The position numbers were made by a program, and so were the translations under genes. A stretch of DNA of 64,000 nt from Rhodoferax sp. Its GTDB lineage: Bacteria; Pseudomonadota; Gammaproteobacteria; Burkholderiales; Burkholderiaceae_C. The stretch lies in assembly GCF_018063565.1 (NCBI RefSeq), contig NZ_JAGPBB010000002.1:62001-126000 (forward strand), read 5' to 3'. Position 1 is the first letter of the stretch. Every line of letters begins with the position of its first letter. Below are positions 25,952 through 34,283 of this stretch, piece after piece. A model generated the notes under the pieces. That model did no database searches and was not told the DNA's origin. It worked only from the letters and a program-made list of their open reading frames with translations.

Positions 25952-26905
25952 TTACTTGATCAGGCCAATCTCTTTGTAATATTTGGTTGCGCCCGGGTGC
26001 AGCGGCACCGGCATGCCCTTGAGCGCGTTTTCACGTTTGATGGCCTTCGCAGCGTTGTGTGCGGCATAGAGCGTGTCAATGTTGTCGTACAGGCTCTTGG
26101 CCATCTGGTAGGCCAGCTCGTCCGACACACCGCTGTGGGTGATCAGGAAGTTGGGGATGGCCGCCGTGGCAATGTCAGTGGTCTGCCCGGTGTACGTGTT
26201 GGCCGGAATCATGGCCGGCTGGTAAGCGGCATCACCCACCTTGGCCACCACATCGGCGGGCACGGCCACCACCACAATCTTGATGGCGGTGGCCAGGTCG
26301 CGGATCGAGGCCACACCCAGGCCGGCCGACTGCAAGGTCGCATCGAGCTGGCGGTTTTTCATCAGCTCGACCGACTCACCAAACGGCAGGTATTCCACCT
26401 TGCCCAGGTCGGCGTAGCTCAGGCCAGCGGCCTTGAGAATGGCACGGGCATTGAGTTCGGTGCCCGACTTGGCAGCCCCGACCGAAATGCGTTTGCCTTT
26501 CAGATCGGCCAGGGTCTTGATGCCTGATTCGGCGTTAGCAACGATCTGGATGTAGTTGTTGTAGGTGGCCGACAGGCCCCGCAGTTTGTCGAGCTTGGTC
26601 TTGAAGCCGGCTTCTTCGTCGCCTTTCCAAGCATCAGACACCGCATCACCCAGGCTGAAACCCAGTTCGCCGCGACCGGCTTGCAACAGGTTGAGGTTTT
26701 CAGCGGAGGCCTTGGTGACCTGGGCGGTGGAGCGCACGTTCGGGATTGCCTTGGCATAAATCTGCGACAACGCCACCCCCAACGGGTAGTACACCCCGCT
26801 TTGGCCGCCGGTCAGCACGTTGACAAACTGCTGCTGGGCGATGGCACCAGTGGCCAGCGCCAGACTGGCTCCCAGCACCAACGCGATTCTTCTGATCAAT
26901 TGCAT
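25952..26905 (-). CDS. TAXI-family TRAP substrate-binding protein
   Basis: A 317-residue periplasmic receptor. A Sec signal peptide (MQLIRRIALVLGASLALATGAIA) is followed by the TAXI signature FVNVLTGGQSGVYYPLGVALSQIYAKAIP and the typical QVTKASAENLNLLQAGRGELGFSLGD. It should deliver its ligand, possibly a dicarboxylate or glutamate-like compound, to the permease encoded downstream. Ligand identity cannot be read from sequence. It is the first gene of the operon. Confidence 0.93.
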   Translation of the reverse strand: MQLIRRIALVLGASLALATGAIAQQQFVNVLTGGQSGVYYPLGVALSQIYAKAIPNVRSTAQVTKASAENLNLLQAGRGELGFSLGDAVSDAWKGDEEAGFKTKLDKLRGLSATYNNYIQIVANAESGIKTLADLKGKRISVGAAKSGTELNARAILKAAGLSYADLGKVEYLPFGESVELMKNRQLDATLQSAGLGVASIRDLATAIKIVVVAVPADVVAKVGDAAYQPAMIPANTYTGQTTDIATAAIPNFLITHSGVSDELAYQMAKSLYDNIDTLYAAHNAAKAIKRENALKGMPVPLHPGATKYYKEIGLIK

Positions 26906-27036
26906 ACATTGTTCCTTTCAGCGGTGAGTAAAACTGCCAGCAGCGCGAACGCTACATATCAGCTCTCGATTATTTGCCCAAAGATAAGGCTTGGTCGCTA
27001 GTGTTTTCCCGCGCCAATCGACAAAACAGCTGTTTT

Positions 27037-28680
27037 TCAACTGGCCGCAGTGCCCACGCGCAGCGTCAAACCACCCGCCTGACGCTTTTGCTCGCCCAGC
27101 GACGCCCGGGTGATGTGGGTGCTATAGCGGCTGCGCAAGGTCTGTACCCGTTCTGCCAGGTCGTGCACATCGGTCATCTTGTCGGCGTATCGGTGCAGCA
27201 CCAGATACGCAGTTTCAATGAGCTTTCCACTCAGGGTGCTGCTGCCATGCTGGATCAGGTTGTTGACGGCAGCTCTGGGGTCGCCCGACAGGCTCAGGGT
27301 CATGGCGCTTTCGGCCAGTTTGAGGACCTGTGCATGCGCGCTGCGAATGCGCGCGGCATACGCTGGATGGGCGCTGGCGGCCCCGGCCAACAGCTCGGAC
27401 AAGGCGCGCGTGCCGGCAAAGCGCAAGCCCAGGGCGTCGATCACCGCGTCAACCTCTTCCAGCTGAATCGCCTTGTCGGCCAGTTGTGCCAGCAGCGACA
27501 CCAGATTGGAGGCCGACTCGTAGTCAAACTCCGGGTCTTTGATCTGCTTGCACAAGGTTCGCACCACTTGGATCATCTGCGCATATTGACGTTGCGCGAT
27601 CAGCAGCAGTGCGTCGACCGTGCCGGCAAGGCGCTGGTGGCGACGGCTGTCGGGGTAACGCTCCATCAGGCGGGAGAAGTCGTCGCGGCAGCGCTGCAAG
27701 CCTTTGCTGTCACCGCGCCCCAGCCGCACAAATGCCAGCAACACCAAGGTCTGGCAGTCAAACATTTTCGAATCCAGACCCAGGCGTGTGGTGCGATCCA
27801 GGTAGTGTTCGGCCTGCGCCGATTTGCCGGCAAAGTAACTCATCATGCCAAGGTTTTGCAGCCGGGTGATGGACGATGGGGTTAGTTCGCTGGCCATTTT
27901 GTAGGTTTCCAGCGCCGCCTCGAAACGGCCCTGCTCGAACTGGGCACGCCCCATCACGTCGTAGGCGTCGGTGTAGCTGGGGTCTTCCTTGATCAGGTTC
28001 TCCAGTGTGCTGACGGCCTTGCCGGTTTGCCCCTCATCCAGTAGCGAGCGAGCAACACCCAGCTTGGCCCAGGGCAGGGTTTTGGCATCCACAACGGCTT
28101 GATACAGTTTCTGTGCCTGGTCGTACTTGCCCACCCGCAACAACAGTTCGGCCCCCACCCGTGCGGCATAAAGCCAGAATCTGCCCCGTGTGATGAAACG
28201 CTTCAGGCACAGGTTAGCCGCGAGTTCAAAGTCCTGGGATTCGATGGCGCTAAAAATTTCCTGCAGCGAGGCTTTGCGAACGCGTGCCTGGCGCAGGCGC
28301 TCACCCAACTGGGTGGCTTTGTGGGGTTTGAGCAGGTAGCCGTCCAGCGCAGATTCGGCAGCCTCGGCCACCTTGGTGTAGGTGGCCTCACCGGTCACCA
28401 TGATGAAAACGGTCGAAAACGGCAGCAGCTGGTTGCGCCGCAGATCATCGAGCAGGTCCTGCCCTGAGGTGTTCTCGCCCGCAAAGTGATGCTCACACAG
28501 TACCACATCAAATTTGCGGTATTCCAGCTGGCGCCGTGCGTCGGTCAGGCGCGCACACTGCACCACCGCGCCCATGCCAAAGTCACGCAGCTGCGACACC
28601 AGAATGGAGCGCGAAGTTGGGTTGGCATCGACCACCAGTGCGCTGCTGGCGGACAGGTCGTCGTCAAGCATGTCCATCAT
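27037..28680 (-). CDS. Response regulator with C-terminal TPR repeats
   Basis: A 547-residue cytosolic protein when started at the ATG at 28680 (MMDMLDDDL); the frame is open 36 codons further upstream but without support. An N-terminal receiver domain (SALVVDANPTSRSILVSQLRDFG, FDVVLCEHHFAGENTSGQDLL, IMVTGEATYTKVAEAAESALDGYLLKPH) is followed by about 400 residues of helical TPR-like repeats, for example AQFEQGRFEAALETYKMASELTPS. In the receiver the usual phosphoacceptor Asp position reads as Glu-His (CEHH), so phosphorylation may be altered or lost. No output domain or cognate kinase is adjacent. It may act as a scaffold. Confidence 0.85.
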   Translation of the reverse strand: MMDMLDDDLSASSALVVDANPTSRSILVSQLRDFGMGAVVQCARLTDARRQLEYRKFDVVLCEHHFAGENTSGQDLLDDLRRNQLLPFSTVFIMVTGEATYTKVAEAAESALDGYLLKPHKATQLGERLRQARVRKASLQEIFSAIESQDFELAANLCLKRFITRGRFWLYAARVGAELLLRVGKYDQAQKLYQAVVDAKTLPWAKLGVARSLLDEGQTGKAVSTLENLIKEDPSYTDAYDVMGRAQFEQGRFEAALETYKMASELTPSSITRLQNLGMMSYFAGKSAQAEHYLDRTTRLGLDSKMFDCQTLVLLAFVRLGRGDSKGLQRCRDDFSRLMERYPDSRRHQRLAGTVDALLLIAQRQYAQMIQVVRTLCKQIKDPEFDYESASNLVSLLAQLADKAIQLEEVDAVIDALGLRFAGTRALSELLAGAASAHPAYAARIRSAHAQVLKLAESAMTLSLSGDPRAAVNNLIQHGSSTLSGKLIETAYLVLHRYADKMTDVHDLAERVQTLRSRYSTHITRASLGEQKRQAGGLTLRVGTAAS

Positions 28681-28827
28681 CTTTACCGCAATATTGACGC
28701 GCTGCCGGTGGCAGCGTAGGTCTGTCTCTCGATTTGTGTACGAGATGACAATGTAGCACCATGGCGTTCGCTCACCAGGCGGCAGCAATGGCCAGATCGC
28801 TTGATTCTTGTGTGGCCGATATTGGCT

Positions 28828-29490
28828 TTAGCGAGCTGAGAGCATGCCGCGTTGTTCGATGAATGCCACAACCTCAGTCAAACCAGCGTTAGTTTTCAGG
28901 TTGGTCATGACGAATGGCTTGACACCTTTTGGCGTGTTGCGCATGCGCATGGTGTCTGCGCGCATCACGTCCAGGTTGGCACCCACATGGGGGGCCAGGT
29001 CGGTCTTGTTGATGACAAACAGGTCGCTCTTGGTGATGCCCGGGCCGCCTTTGCGCGGGATTTTTTCGCCGGCGGCCACGTCGATGACGTAAATGGTCAG
29101 GTCACTCAGCTCGGGGCTGAAGGTGGCGGCCAGGTTGTCTCCGCCGCTCTCAATAAAGACGATGTCAGCGTTGGGAAAGTCCACCAGCATGCGGTCAATG
29201 GCTTCGAGGTTGATCGAGGCGTCTTCGCGGATGGCGGTGTGCGGGCAGCCGCCGGTCTCCACCCCCATGATGCGTTCGGGTGGCAGCGCGCCGCTGACGG
29301 TCAGCAGGCGCTGGTCTTCCTTGGTGTAGATGTCGTTGGTGATGGCGACCAGGTCGTATTGCTCGCGCATGGCTTTGCACAGCATTTCAAGCAGGGTGGT
29401 TTTGCCCGAGCCGACCGGGCCGCCAATGCCCACGCGCAGGGGTGGCAGTGGTTTGGTGCGATTCGGGATGTGGTGCAAGGGGGAATTCAT
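28828..29490 (-). CDS. ureG: Urease accessory GTPase UreG
   Basis: A 220-residue SIMIBI-class GTPase that powers nickel delivery to urease. The P-loop GPVGSGKT is at residues 24-31; [25 protein letters not shown] carries the conserved Cys-Pro-His nickel-binding motif; VINKTDLAP is the guanine-recognition NKxD. It is the last gene of the minus-strand urease cluster, about 50 bases after ureF; a dispersed repeat lies in the gap. Confidence 0.96.
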   Translation of the reverse strand: MNSPLHHIPNRTKPLPPLRVGIGGPVGSGKTTLLEMLCKAMREQYDLVAITNDIYTKEDQRLLTVSGALPPERIMGVETGGCPHTAIREDASINLEAIDRMLVDFPNADIVFIESGGDNLAATFSPELSDLTIYVIDVAAGEKIPRKGGPGITKSDLFVINKTDLAPHVGANLDVMRADTMRMRNTPKGVKPFVMTNLKTNAGLTEVVAFIEQRGMLSAR

Positions 29491-29502
29491 GGTGTCAGGT
29501 TG

Positions 29503-29555
29503 ATATAAAAATAAGAGTCATAAAGGCTTACTGGATATGCGCTAGGACCTGAAAA
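29503..29555 (+). repeat. Dispersed repeat, copy C, between ureF and ureG
   Basis: ATATAAAAATAAGAGTC...TTACTGGATATGCGCTAG with the 12-base core at 29532-29543. The CTAG end of the repeat supplies the TAG stop codon of ureF on the minus strand (29544-29542). Confidence 0.7.
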
Positions 29556-30219
29556 GTCTTGAATATTGCACTTCATGCTGGCTGCTCAGAATGGCCAGCA
29601 TCGGGTTAAAGGCCTGGCGTTCGTCGTCACCCAGCGTCAGGGCATGGTCCACCGCAGCTGGAATGTCGGCCGCCAGCGCCGACAAGATGCGTTGCCCGGC
29701 GCTTTGGCCCAACGGCACCGCCTTGATAGCGGCCTGCATCATGTTCTCGGCCCAGCCAAAGGCATAGGTCAGCAGGCAGTCCCGCAGCGCGGCGCCGGTG
29801 CTGCTCGCCGCCAGCGCAAACGCCAGCGGGTAGGTCGGCTGTAGATCAGCCAGCCGCTGGATCTGTGCGGGTGGTGCGGTGGTGTGGTTGCGCAGCCACT
29901 CCAGCAGGGAGCGGCCCATTTGTTCGGTTTGCGCGCGCAGTTCGCTGCTTTCCCGGGTGCACAGTACCCAGCTGTTGAGCTGCGCGATGCGCACCATATC
30001 GCTTGCCTGCCAGGCGGGAACAGCCTGTGCGATCAGTGCCAGATCGGCCCGCGCCAGGCTGCTGTGCAGTTGCGCCAGCAGCCACTCCGATGCATCTGCT
30101 TCTGTAGCGACCAGCCCGGCATCCACCGCCGCTTCCAGGCATTCCGAGTATGAAAACCCCCCTACTGGCAAGGCTGGCGAGGCCAGCCACATCAATTGCA
30201 GCAGGCTGCTGGGGTTCAT
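29542..30219 (-). CDS. ureF: Urease accessory protein UreF
   Basis: A 225-residue protein that links UreD/UreH and UreG during urease activation. The start [25 protein letters not shown] is characteristic; the ATG at 30219 lies 13 bases after the ureE stop, and the longer upstream frame overlapping ureE is not supported. C-terminal [20 protein letters not shown] is typical. The stop codon falls in a dispersed repeat, so the last residues may have been changed slightly. Confidence 0.92.
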   Translation of the reverse strand: MNPSSLLQLMWLASPALPVGGFSYSECLEAAVDAGLVATEADASEWLLAQLHSSLARADLALIAQAVPAWQASDMVRIAQLNSWVLCTRESSELRAQTEQMGRSLLEWLRNHTTAPPAQIQRLADLQPTYPLAFALAASSTGAALRDCLLTYAFGWAENMMQAAIKAVPLGQSAGQRILSALAADIPAAVDHALTLGDDERQAFNPMLAILSSQHEVQYSRLFRS

Positions 30220-30232
30220 CGGTGCGGCGGGT

Positions 30233-30769
30233 TCAATGGCTGTGGGTGCAGCCCGGGCCATGCTCATGGGCGTCGCTCTTGCTGTGGTCATGTCGGTGCC
30301 CGCCAAAATGCCCACCGGTGGCGTAGGCACCGTTCTCTGGCTCAAACGGCTCGCCCACCTCGGTCACGATCAGGTGCATGGCGCGCAGCATGTCGGCCAG
30401 CACGTGATCGGGTTCGATCTTCAGGTGATCGGGCTGCAGCTCAATGGGGACATGCCGGTTGCCAAGATGGTAGGCGGCGCGGATGAGGTCAAACGCCGAG
30501 CCATGCTTGGGGCAGTGGGTGATTTTGAGCACCGGCTGTGGCGCGGCCAGCACGCGAATCAGCGAGCCGTCTTGCGCCACCAGCACATCACTTCCGCGTG
30601 CGACAGTGCCGCGTGGCAGAAAAACTCCCAGAATGCGGCCCGCTGAATCAGTGACCTCAAAGCGGCTCTTCTGTCGAATATCCCAGTCCAGCTCGACGGT
30701 GCTGGCACGTTTGAGCAATGCCGCCGCCAGACCGGCGCCTTGAGGAATGAGTTTGGAGACCTGGAGCAT
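30233..30769 (-). CDS. ureE: Urease accessory metallochaperone UreE
   Basis: A 178-residue nickel-binding chaperone. It has the UreE pattern [21 protein letters not shown] with [15 protein letters not shown], and the C-terminal metal-binding part [14 protein letters not shown]. It ends in a His-rich tail ([23 protein letters not shown], given here only as a motif region near residues 155-178) with about eight His, suited to nickel storage. It lies between ureF and a degenerate YciI gene of the opposite strand. Confidence 0.93.
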   Translation of the reverse strand: MLQVSKLIPQGAGLAAALLKRASTVELDWDIRQKSRFEVTDSAGRILGVFLPRGTVARGSDVLVAQDGSLIRVLAAPQPVLKITHCPKHGSAFDLIRAAYHLGNRHVPIELQPDHLKIEPDHVLADMLRAMHLIVTEVGEPFEPENGAYATGGHFGGHRHDHSKSDAHEHGPGCTHSH

Positions 30770-30835
30770 GGGTGAAGTTGGATCTAGAGCAGGGTCTGTG
30801 ACAATGAGATGGACTGGATTGTTTCGGAGAAATCT

Positions 30836-31079
30836 ATGCGCTGGATCGCCATCTTTTCAGACCTTCCTGCGACGCCACACAGACGAGATCCTGATTGCCG
30901 GTGGTTGTCGTGAGTCGCCCGTGTCCCCGTTTGTGGGTGGCATGTGGGTCATGGAGGTATGTCGTCGTGAGCGGGCCGTTGAACTGATTGAACAGGATCC
31001 CTATTGGGTACCCGAGCATCGCACCGTGCGTTTGCTGACTTGGGGGAAAGGGCTGGAGGATCGGGTGGTGGTTCTGTAA
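30836..31079 (+). pseudogene. YciI-family gene, apparently frameshifted with internal loss
   Basis: An ATG at 30836 with GGAGA at proper spacing begins MRWIAIFSDLPA, a YciI-like N-terminus, but that frame stops at 30911-30913. In another frame, the bases from about 30868 to the stop at 31079 encode RRHTDEILIAGG..SPFVGGMWVMEV..RERAVELIEQDPYWVPEHRTVRLLTWGK, a good YciI C-terminus. About 20 residues expected between the two parts are missing, so a deletion not divisible by three is likely. A reading frame from 30747 or 30804 could still give a 91-110 residue protein with an altered N-terminus. It lies antisense within the urease cluster between ureE and ureC. Confidence 0.55.
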
Positions 31080-31092
31080 TTCAGCATGTAAA

Positions 31093-32856
31093 TCAAAACA
31101 GGAAATACCGCTGCGCCATCGGCAAACTCACTGCGGGTTCGCAGGTCAGCAGTTGCCCATCGGCACGGACACTGTAGGTTTGGGCATCAATCTCCATGCT
31201 GGGCAGGTAGTGGTTGTGCACCATGTGTTGTTTGCGCACGCCGCGGATGTTTTTTACCGCGCTCAAGGTCTTGGCCAAGCCGAAGCGCTCCTTGATGCCC
31301 GCAGCCAGCCCTGCCTGCGAGACAAAGGTGAGCGAGCCACGCGCCAGCGCGCCACCAAAGGCACCAAACATCGGCCGATAGTGCACTGGCTGCGGGGTCG
31401 GAATACTCGCGTTGGGGTCGCCCATGGCGGCCATGGCGATGAAGCCGCCTTTAAGGATCAGCGCTGGTTTCACGGCAAAAAATGCAGGCTTCCACACCAC
31501 CAGATCGGCCCATTTGCCGACCTCGATGCTGCCGACCTCATGACTGATGCCGTGCGCAATCGCCGGGTTGATCGTGGTTTTGGCTACATAGCGTTTGGCG
31601 CGAAAGTTGTCATTGCGCTCTTTATGCTCCACCAGCGCGGCCTCGGTCTGGATGCTGCCCAGCACCAGCGGCGGGGCCAGCCAGCCGCGCTGCGTCTTCA
31701 TCTTGCTGGCGGTCTGCCAGGTGCGGATGATGACCTCGCCCACGCGGCCCATGGCCTGGCTGTCGCTGCTCATCATGCTGATGGCACCCAGGTCATGCAA
31801 CACGTCTTCGGCGGCGATGGTTTCCTTGCGGATGCGGCTTTCGGCAAACGCCAGGTCCTCGGCAATGCCTGCATTGAGGTGGTGGCAGACCATCAGCATG
31901 TCAACATGCTCGTCGAGCGTGTTGACGGTGTAGGGCATGGTCGGGTTGGTGGAACTCGGCAAAAAGTTGGCCTCACCCACCACTTTCAGGATGTCGGGCG
32001 CATGGCCGCCACCGGCGCCCTCGGTGTGAAAAGCGCACAGGCCGCGCCCTTTGGTGGCGGCAATGGTGTTTTCGACAAAGCCCGATTCATTGAGCGTGTC
32101 GGAGTGGATTGCCACCTGCACATCGGTCTGGTCGGCCACGTCCAGGCAATTGCTGATGGCTGCCGGCGTGGTGCCCCAGTCTTCGTGCAACTTCAGGCCG
32201 ATCACGCCGGCATTGACCTGTTCGTGCAAGGCGGCAGGCAGGCTGGCGTTGCCCTTGCCCAGAAAACCCAGGTTCATCGGAAAGGCATCAGCCGCCTGCA
32301 GCATGCGCTCAATGCTCCACGGCCCGGGCGTGCAGGTGGTGGCAAAAGTGCCGGTGGCGGGCCCGGTGCCACCGCCCAGCATGGTGGTAACGCCTGACGC
32401 CAGCGCTTCTTCAATTTGCTGCGGACAGATGAAGTGGATGTGGCTGTCGATGCCGCCAGCGGTGACGATATTGCCCTCGCAACTGATCACCTCGGTGCCC
32501 GGGCCAATGATGATGTCCACGCCCGGCTGGGTATCAGGGTTGCCGGCCTTGCCGATGGCGGCAATGCGCCCGCCCTTCAAGCCGATGTCGGCCTTGACGA
32601 TGCCCCAGTGGTCCAGGATCAGTGCGTTGGTCAGCACCGTGTCAACGGCACCTTCAGCGCGTGTGCGTTGGCTTTGCGCCATGCCGTCACGGATGGTTTT
32701 ACCGCCGCCAAACTTGACCTCTTCGCCATATGAACCAGCGCGCAGGGTGTAGTCCTGCTCCACCTCAATGATCAGAGCGGTATCGGCCAGGCGCACCCGA
32801 TCACCCACGGTGGGGCCAAAAATCTCGGCGTAGGCGCTGCGTCCAATCGTGGCCAT
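31093..32856 (-). CDS. ureC: Urease subunit alpha (catalytic)
   Basis: A 587-residue catalytic subunit of the nickel urease hydrolysing urea to ammonia and CO2. Start [26 protein letters not shown] is canonical. Nickel ligands and active site are visible: [10 protein letters not shown] (two His), GLKLHEDWG with the carbamylated Lys, [10 protein letters not shown], and MVCHHLN with the mobile-flap Cys and the catalytic His. No missing residue was noticed. It lies between ureB and the antisense YciI remnant. Confidence 0.97.
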   Translation of the reverse strand: MATIGRSAYAEIFGPTVGDRVRLADTALIIEVEQDYTLRAGSYGEEVKFGGGKTIRDGMAQSQRTRAEGAVDTVLTNALILDHWGIVKADIGLKGGRIAAIGKAGNPDTQPGVDIIIGPGTEVISCEGNIVTAGGIDSHIHFICPQQIEEALASGVTTMLGGGTGPATGTFATTCTPGPWSIERMLQAADAFPMNLGFLGKGNASLPAALHEQVNAGVIGLKLHEDWGTTPAAISNCLDVADQTDVQVAIHSDTLNESGFVENTIAATKGRGLCAFHTEGAGGGHAPDILKVVGEANFLPSSTNPTMPYTVNTLDEHVDMLMVCHHLNAGIAEDLAFAESRIRKETIAAEDVLHDLGAISMMSSDSQAMGRVGEVIIRTWQTASKMKTQRGWLAPPLVLGSIQTEAALVEHKERNDNFRAKRYVAKTTINPAIAHGISHEVGSIEVGKWADLVVWKPAFFAVKPALILKGGFIAMAAMGDPNASIPTPQPVHYRPMFGAFGGALARGSLTFVSQAGLAAGIKERFGLAKTLSAVKNIRGVRKQHMVHNHYLPSMEIDAQTYSVRADGQLLTCEPAVSLPMAQRYFLF

Positions 32857-32867
32857 GTCAAAACCTT

Positions 32868-32915
32868 CAAAAAAGAGAGCTGTTATCGCTTACTGGATAT
32901 GCGCTAGAGGCCGAA
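32868..32915 (+). repeat. Dispersed repeat, copy D, between ureC and ureB
   Basis: AAAAAGAGAGCTGTTATCGCTTACTGGATATGCGCTAGAGGCC with the 12-base core at 32894-32905. It is the most complete copy seen in the window. Confidence 0.75.
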
Positions 32916-32925
32916 ATCATCGCAA

Positions 32926-33231
32926 TCAGAGGGCCCCCATCAGCTGTCCGCGAAAACCATGCACCACACGGGCACCGGCATAGTCCACCAGTTCCACCGT
33001 GCGCTGTTGACCGGGCTCAAAACGCACCGCCAGCCCTGAGGCGATGTTCAGCCGCATACCGCGCGCCGCCGTGCGGTCAAAGTTCAGCGCGCCGTTGGTT
33101 TCGGCAAAGTGGTAGTGCGAGCCCACCTGAATGGGACGCTCGGAGCCATTGCTCACCACCAGCGTGCAGGTGCGCCGATGCGCATTCAGCACATGCTCCC
33201 CTGCGTCGGTGATGATTTCGCCCGGGATCAT
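32926..33231 (-). CDS. ureB: Urease subunit beta
   Basis: A 101-residue structural subunit. The start [16 protein letters not shown] is canonical; the ATG at 33231 was preferred over a frame opening 22 codons upstream inside ure[42 protein letters not shown] is diagnostic. It lies 10 bases after ureJ. Confidence 0.96.
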   Translation of the reverse strand: MIPGEIITDAGEHVLNAHRRTCTLVVSNGSERPIQVGSHYHFAETNGALNFDRTAARGMRLNIASGLAVRFEPGQQRTVELVDYAGARVVHGFRGQLMGAL

Positions 33232-33241
33232 GCTGCGCCCG

Positions 33242-33835
33242 TCAGACTTGGCTGAACAGGTACAGGCCAGCCATACCCAGCGCCGCACCCAGCCCACCCA
33301 GAACGCTGACGCTGCGCGCTGCGAGCCAGCAGCGCAGGCTCAACCCCATGCCCACACCGCTCAGGTGCAACACGCCGGTGACCAGCAAGAAGCCGGCGGC
33401 GTAACCCACAAAGCCGGCCTCTGGCGTCTCAGCGCCATGGGCCAGGCCGTGCAGCGACGCCGCCAGCGCGATCAGACCCAGGCCGAACGCTGTGGGCATG
33501 GGCTTGGTCGCCAATACCAGCATCAAGCCAAACAGCACGACCGACAAGGCAATGGCGTGCTCGAGGTAGGGCACAGTCACGCCACTGGCACCCAGAACCG
33601 CACTCAACAACAACGCCAACATGAACGCCGCCGGCCCCTGCCAGACTTTGCCGGACGGCAGAGCGCTGACCGACCAGACACCCACCGCCAGCATTGCCAG
33701 CAGGTGGTCAGCACCGAAGGGATGGGCCAATCCGTCCATCAGGCTCAAAGTTGCATGGCCGGTATGAGCACTCGCGGCCGTCGATATTGCACAGGCAGCG
33801 ATGAAAAGAGATGTTTTTGCCAATTGAATGCTCAT
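33242..33835 (-). CDS. ureJ: HupE/UreJ family nickel-related membrane protein
   Basis: A 197-residue membrane protein with a signal-like first segment and about six hydrophobic helices. [32 protein letters not shown] contains the family His/Asp motif (HPxxGxDH) implicated in nickel passage. In Burkholderiales it commonly sits between ureA and ureB, as here, and is thought to help nickel uptake for urease. Confidence 0.93.
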   Translation of the reverse strand: MSIQLAKTSLFIAACAISTAASAHTGHATLSLMDGLAHPFGADHLLAMLAVGVWSVSALPSGKVWQGPAAFMLALLLSAVLGASGVTVPYLEHAIALSVVLFGLMLVLATKPMPTAFGLGLIALAASLHGLAHGAETPEAGFVGYAAGFLLVTGVLHLSGVGMGLSLRCWLAARSVSVLGGLGAALGMAGLYLFSQV

Positions 33836-33889
33836 GATGCCAAGGTCTCCAGTGTTGTGGTTGGGAAGTGCGGTGTAGGGTGAAAAAAC

Positions 33890-34192
33890 TCAAACAATCG
33901 GTTGGTGCACGGTCACCAGTTTGGTGCCATCAGCGAAGGTCGCCTCGACCTGAATGTCCGGAATCATCTCGGCAATGCCGTCCATCACATCGGCGCGGGA
34001 CAGCACGGTGCGCCCGGCGCTCATCAACTCGGCCACGGTTTTGCCGTCGCGTGCGCCCTCCATCACGGCGGCACTGATCAGCGCCACAGCCTCGGGGTAG
34101 TTGAGCTTGAGGCCACGCGCCCTGCGGCGCTCGGCCAGCAGCGCAGCGGTGAAAAGCAAGAGCTTGTCTTTTTCACGAGGAGCCAGTTCCAT
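33890..34192 (-). CDS. ureA: Urease subunit gamma
   Basis: A 100-residue structural subunit with canonical sequence [40 protein letters not shown] and C-terminal [20 protein letters not shown]. It is the first gene of the cluster in this window. The usual upstream ureD is absent; instead a divergent sensor-kinase gene begins about 90-150 bases away. Confidence 0.97.
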   Translation of the reverse strand: MELAPREKDKLLLFTAALLAERRRARGLKLNYPEAVALISAAVMEGARDGKTVAELMSAGRTVLSRADVMDGIAEMIPDIQVEATFADGTKLVTVHQPIV

Positions 34193-34283
34193 TTCGTTTT
34201 ACTCAATGCTTTGATGAATTGGCCTGTTCGGTCACCCATGCCGGCCGAACAAGCAGAACGAGGAGGAGTTTCATACCTTCATT

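Noticed and set aside
31153..32397. Plus-strand open frame of 414 codons
   Set aside because: Antisense of ureC, which has all catalytic motifs.
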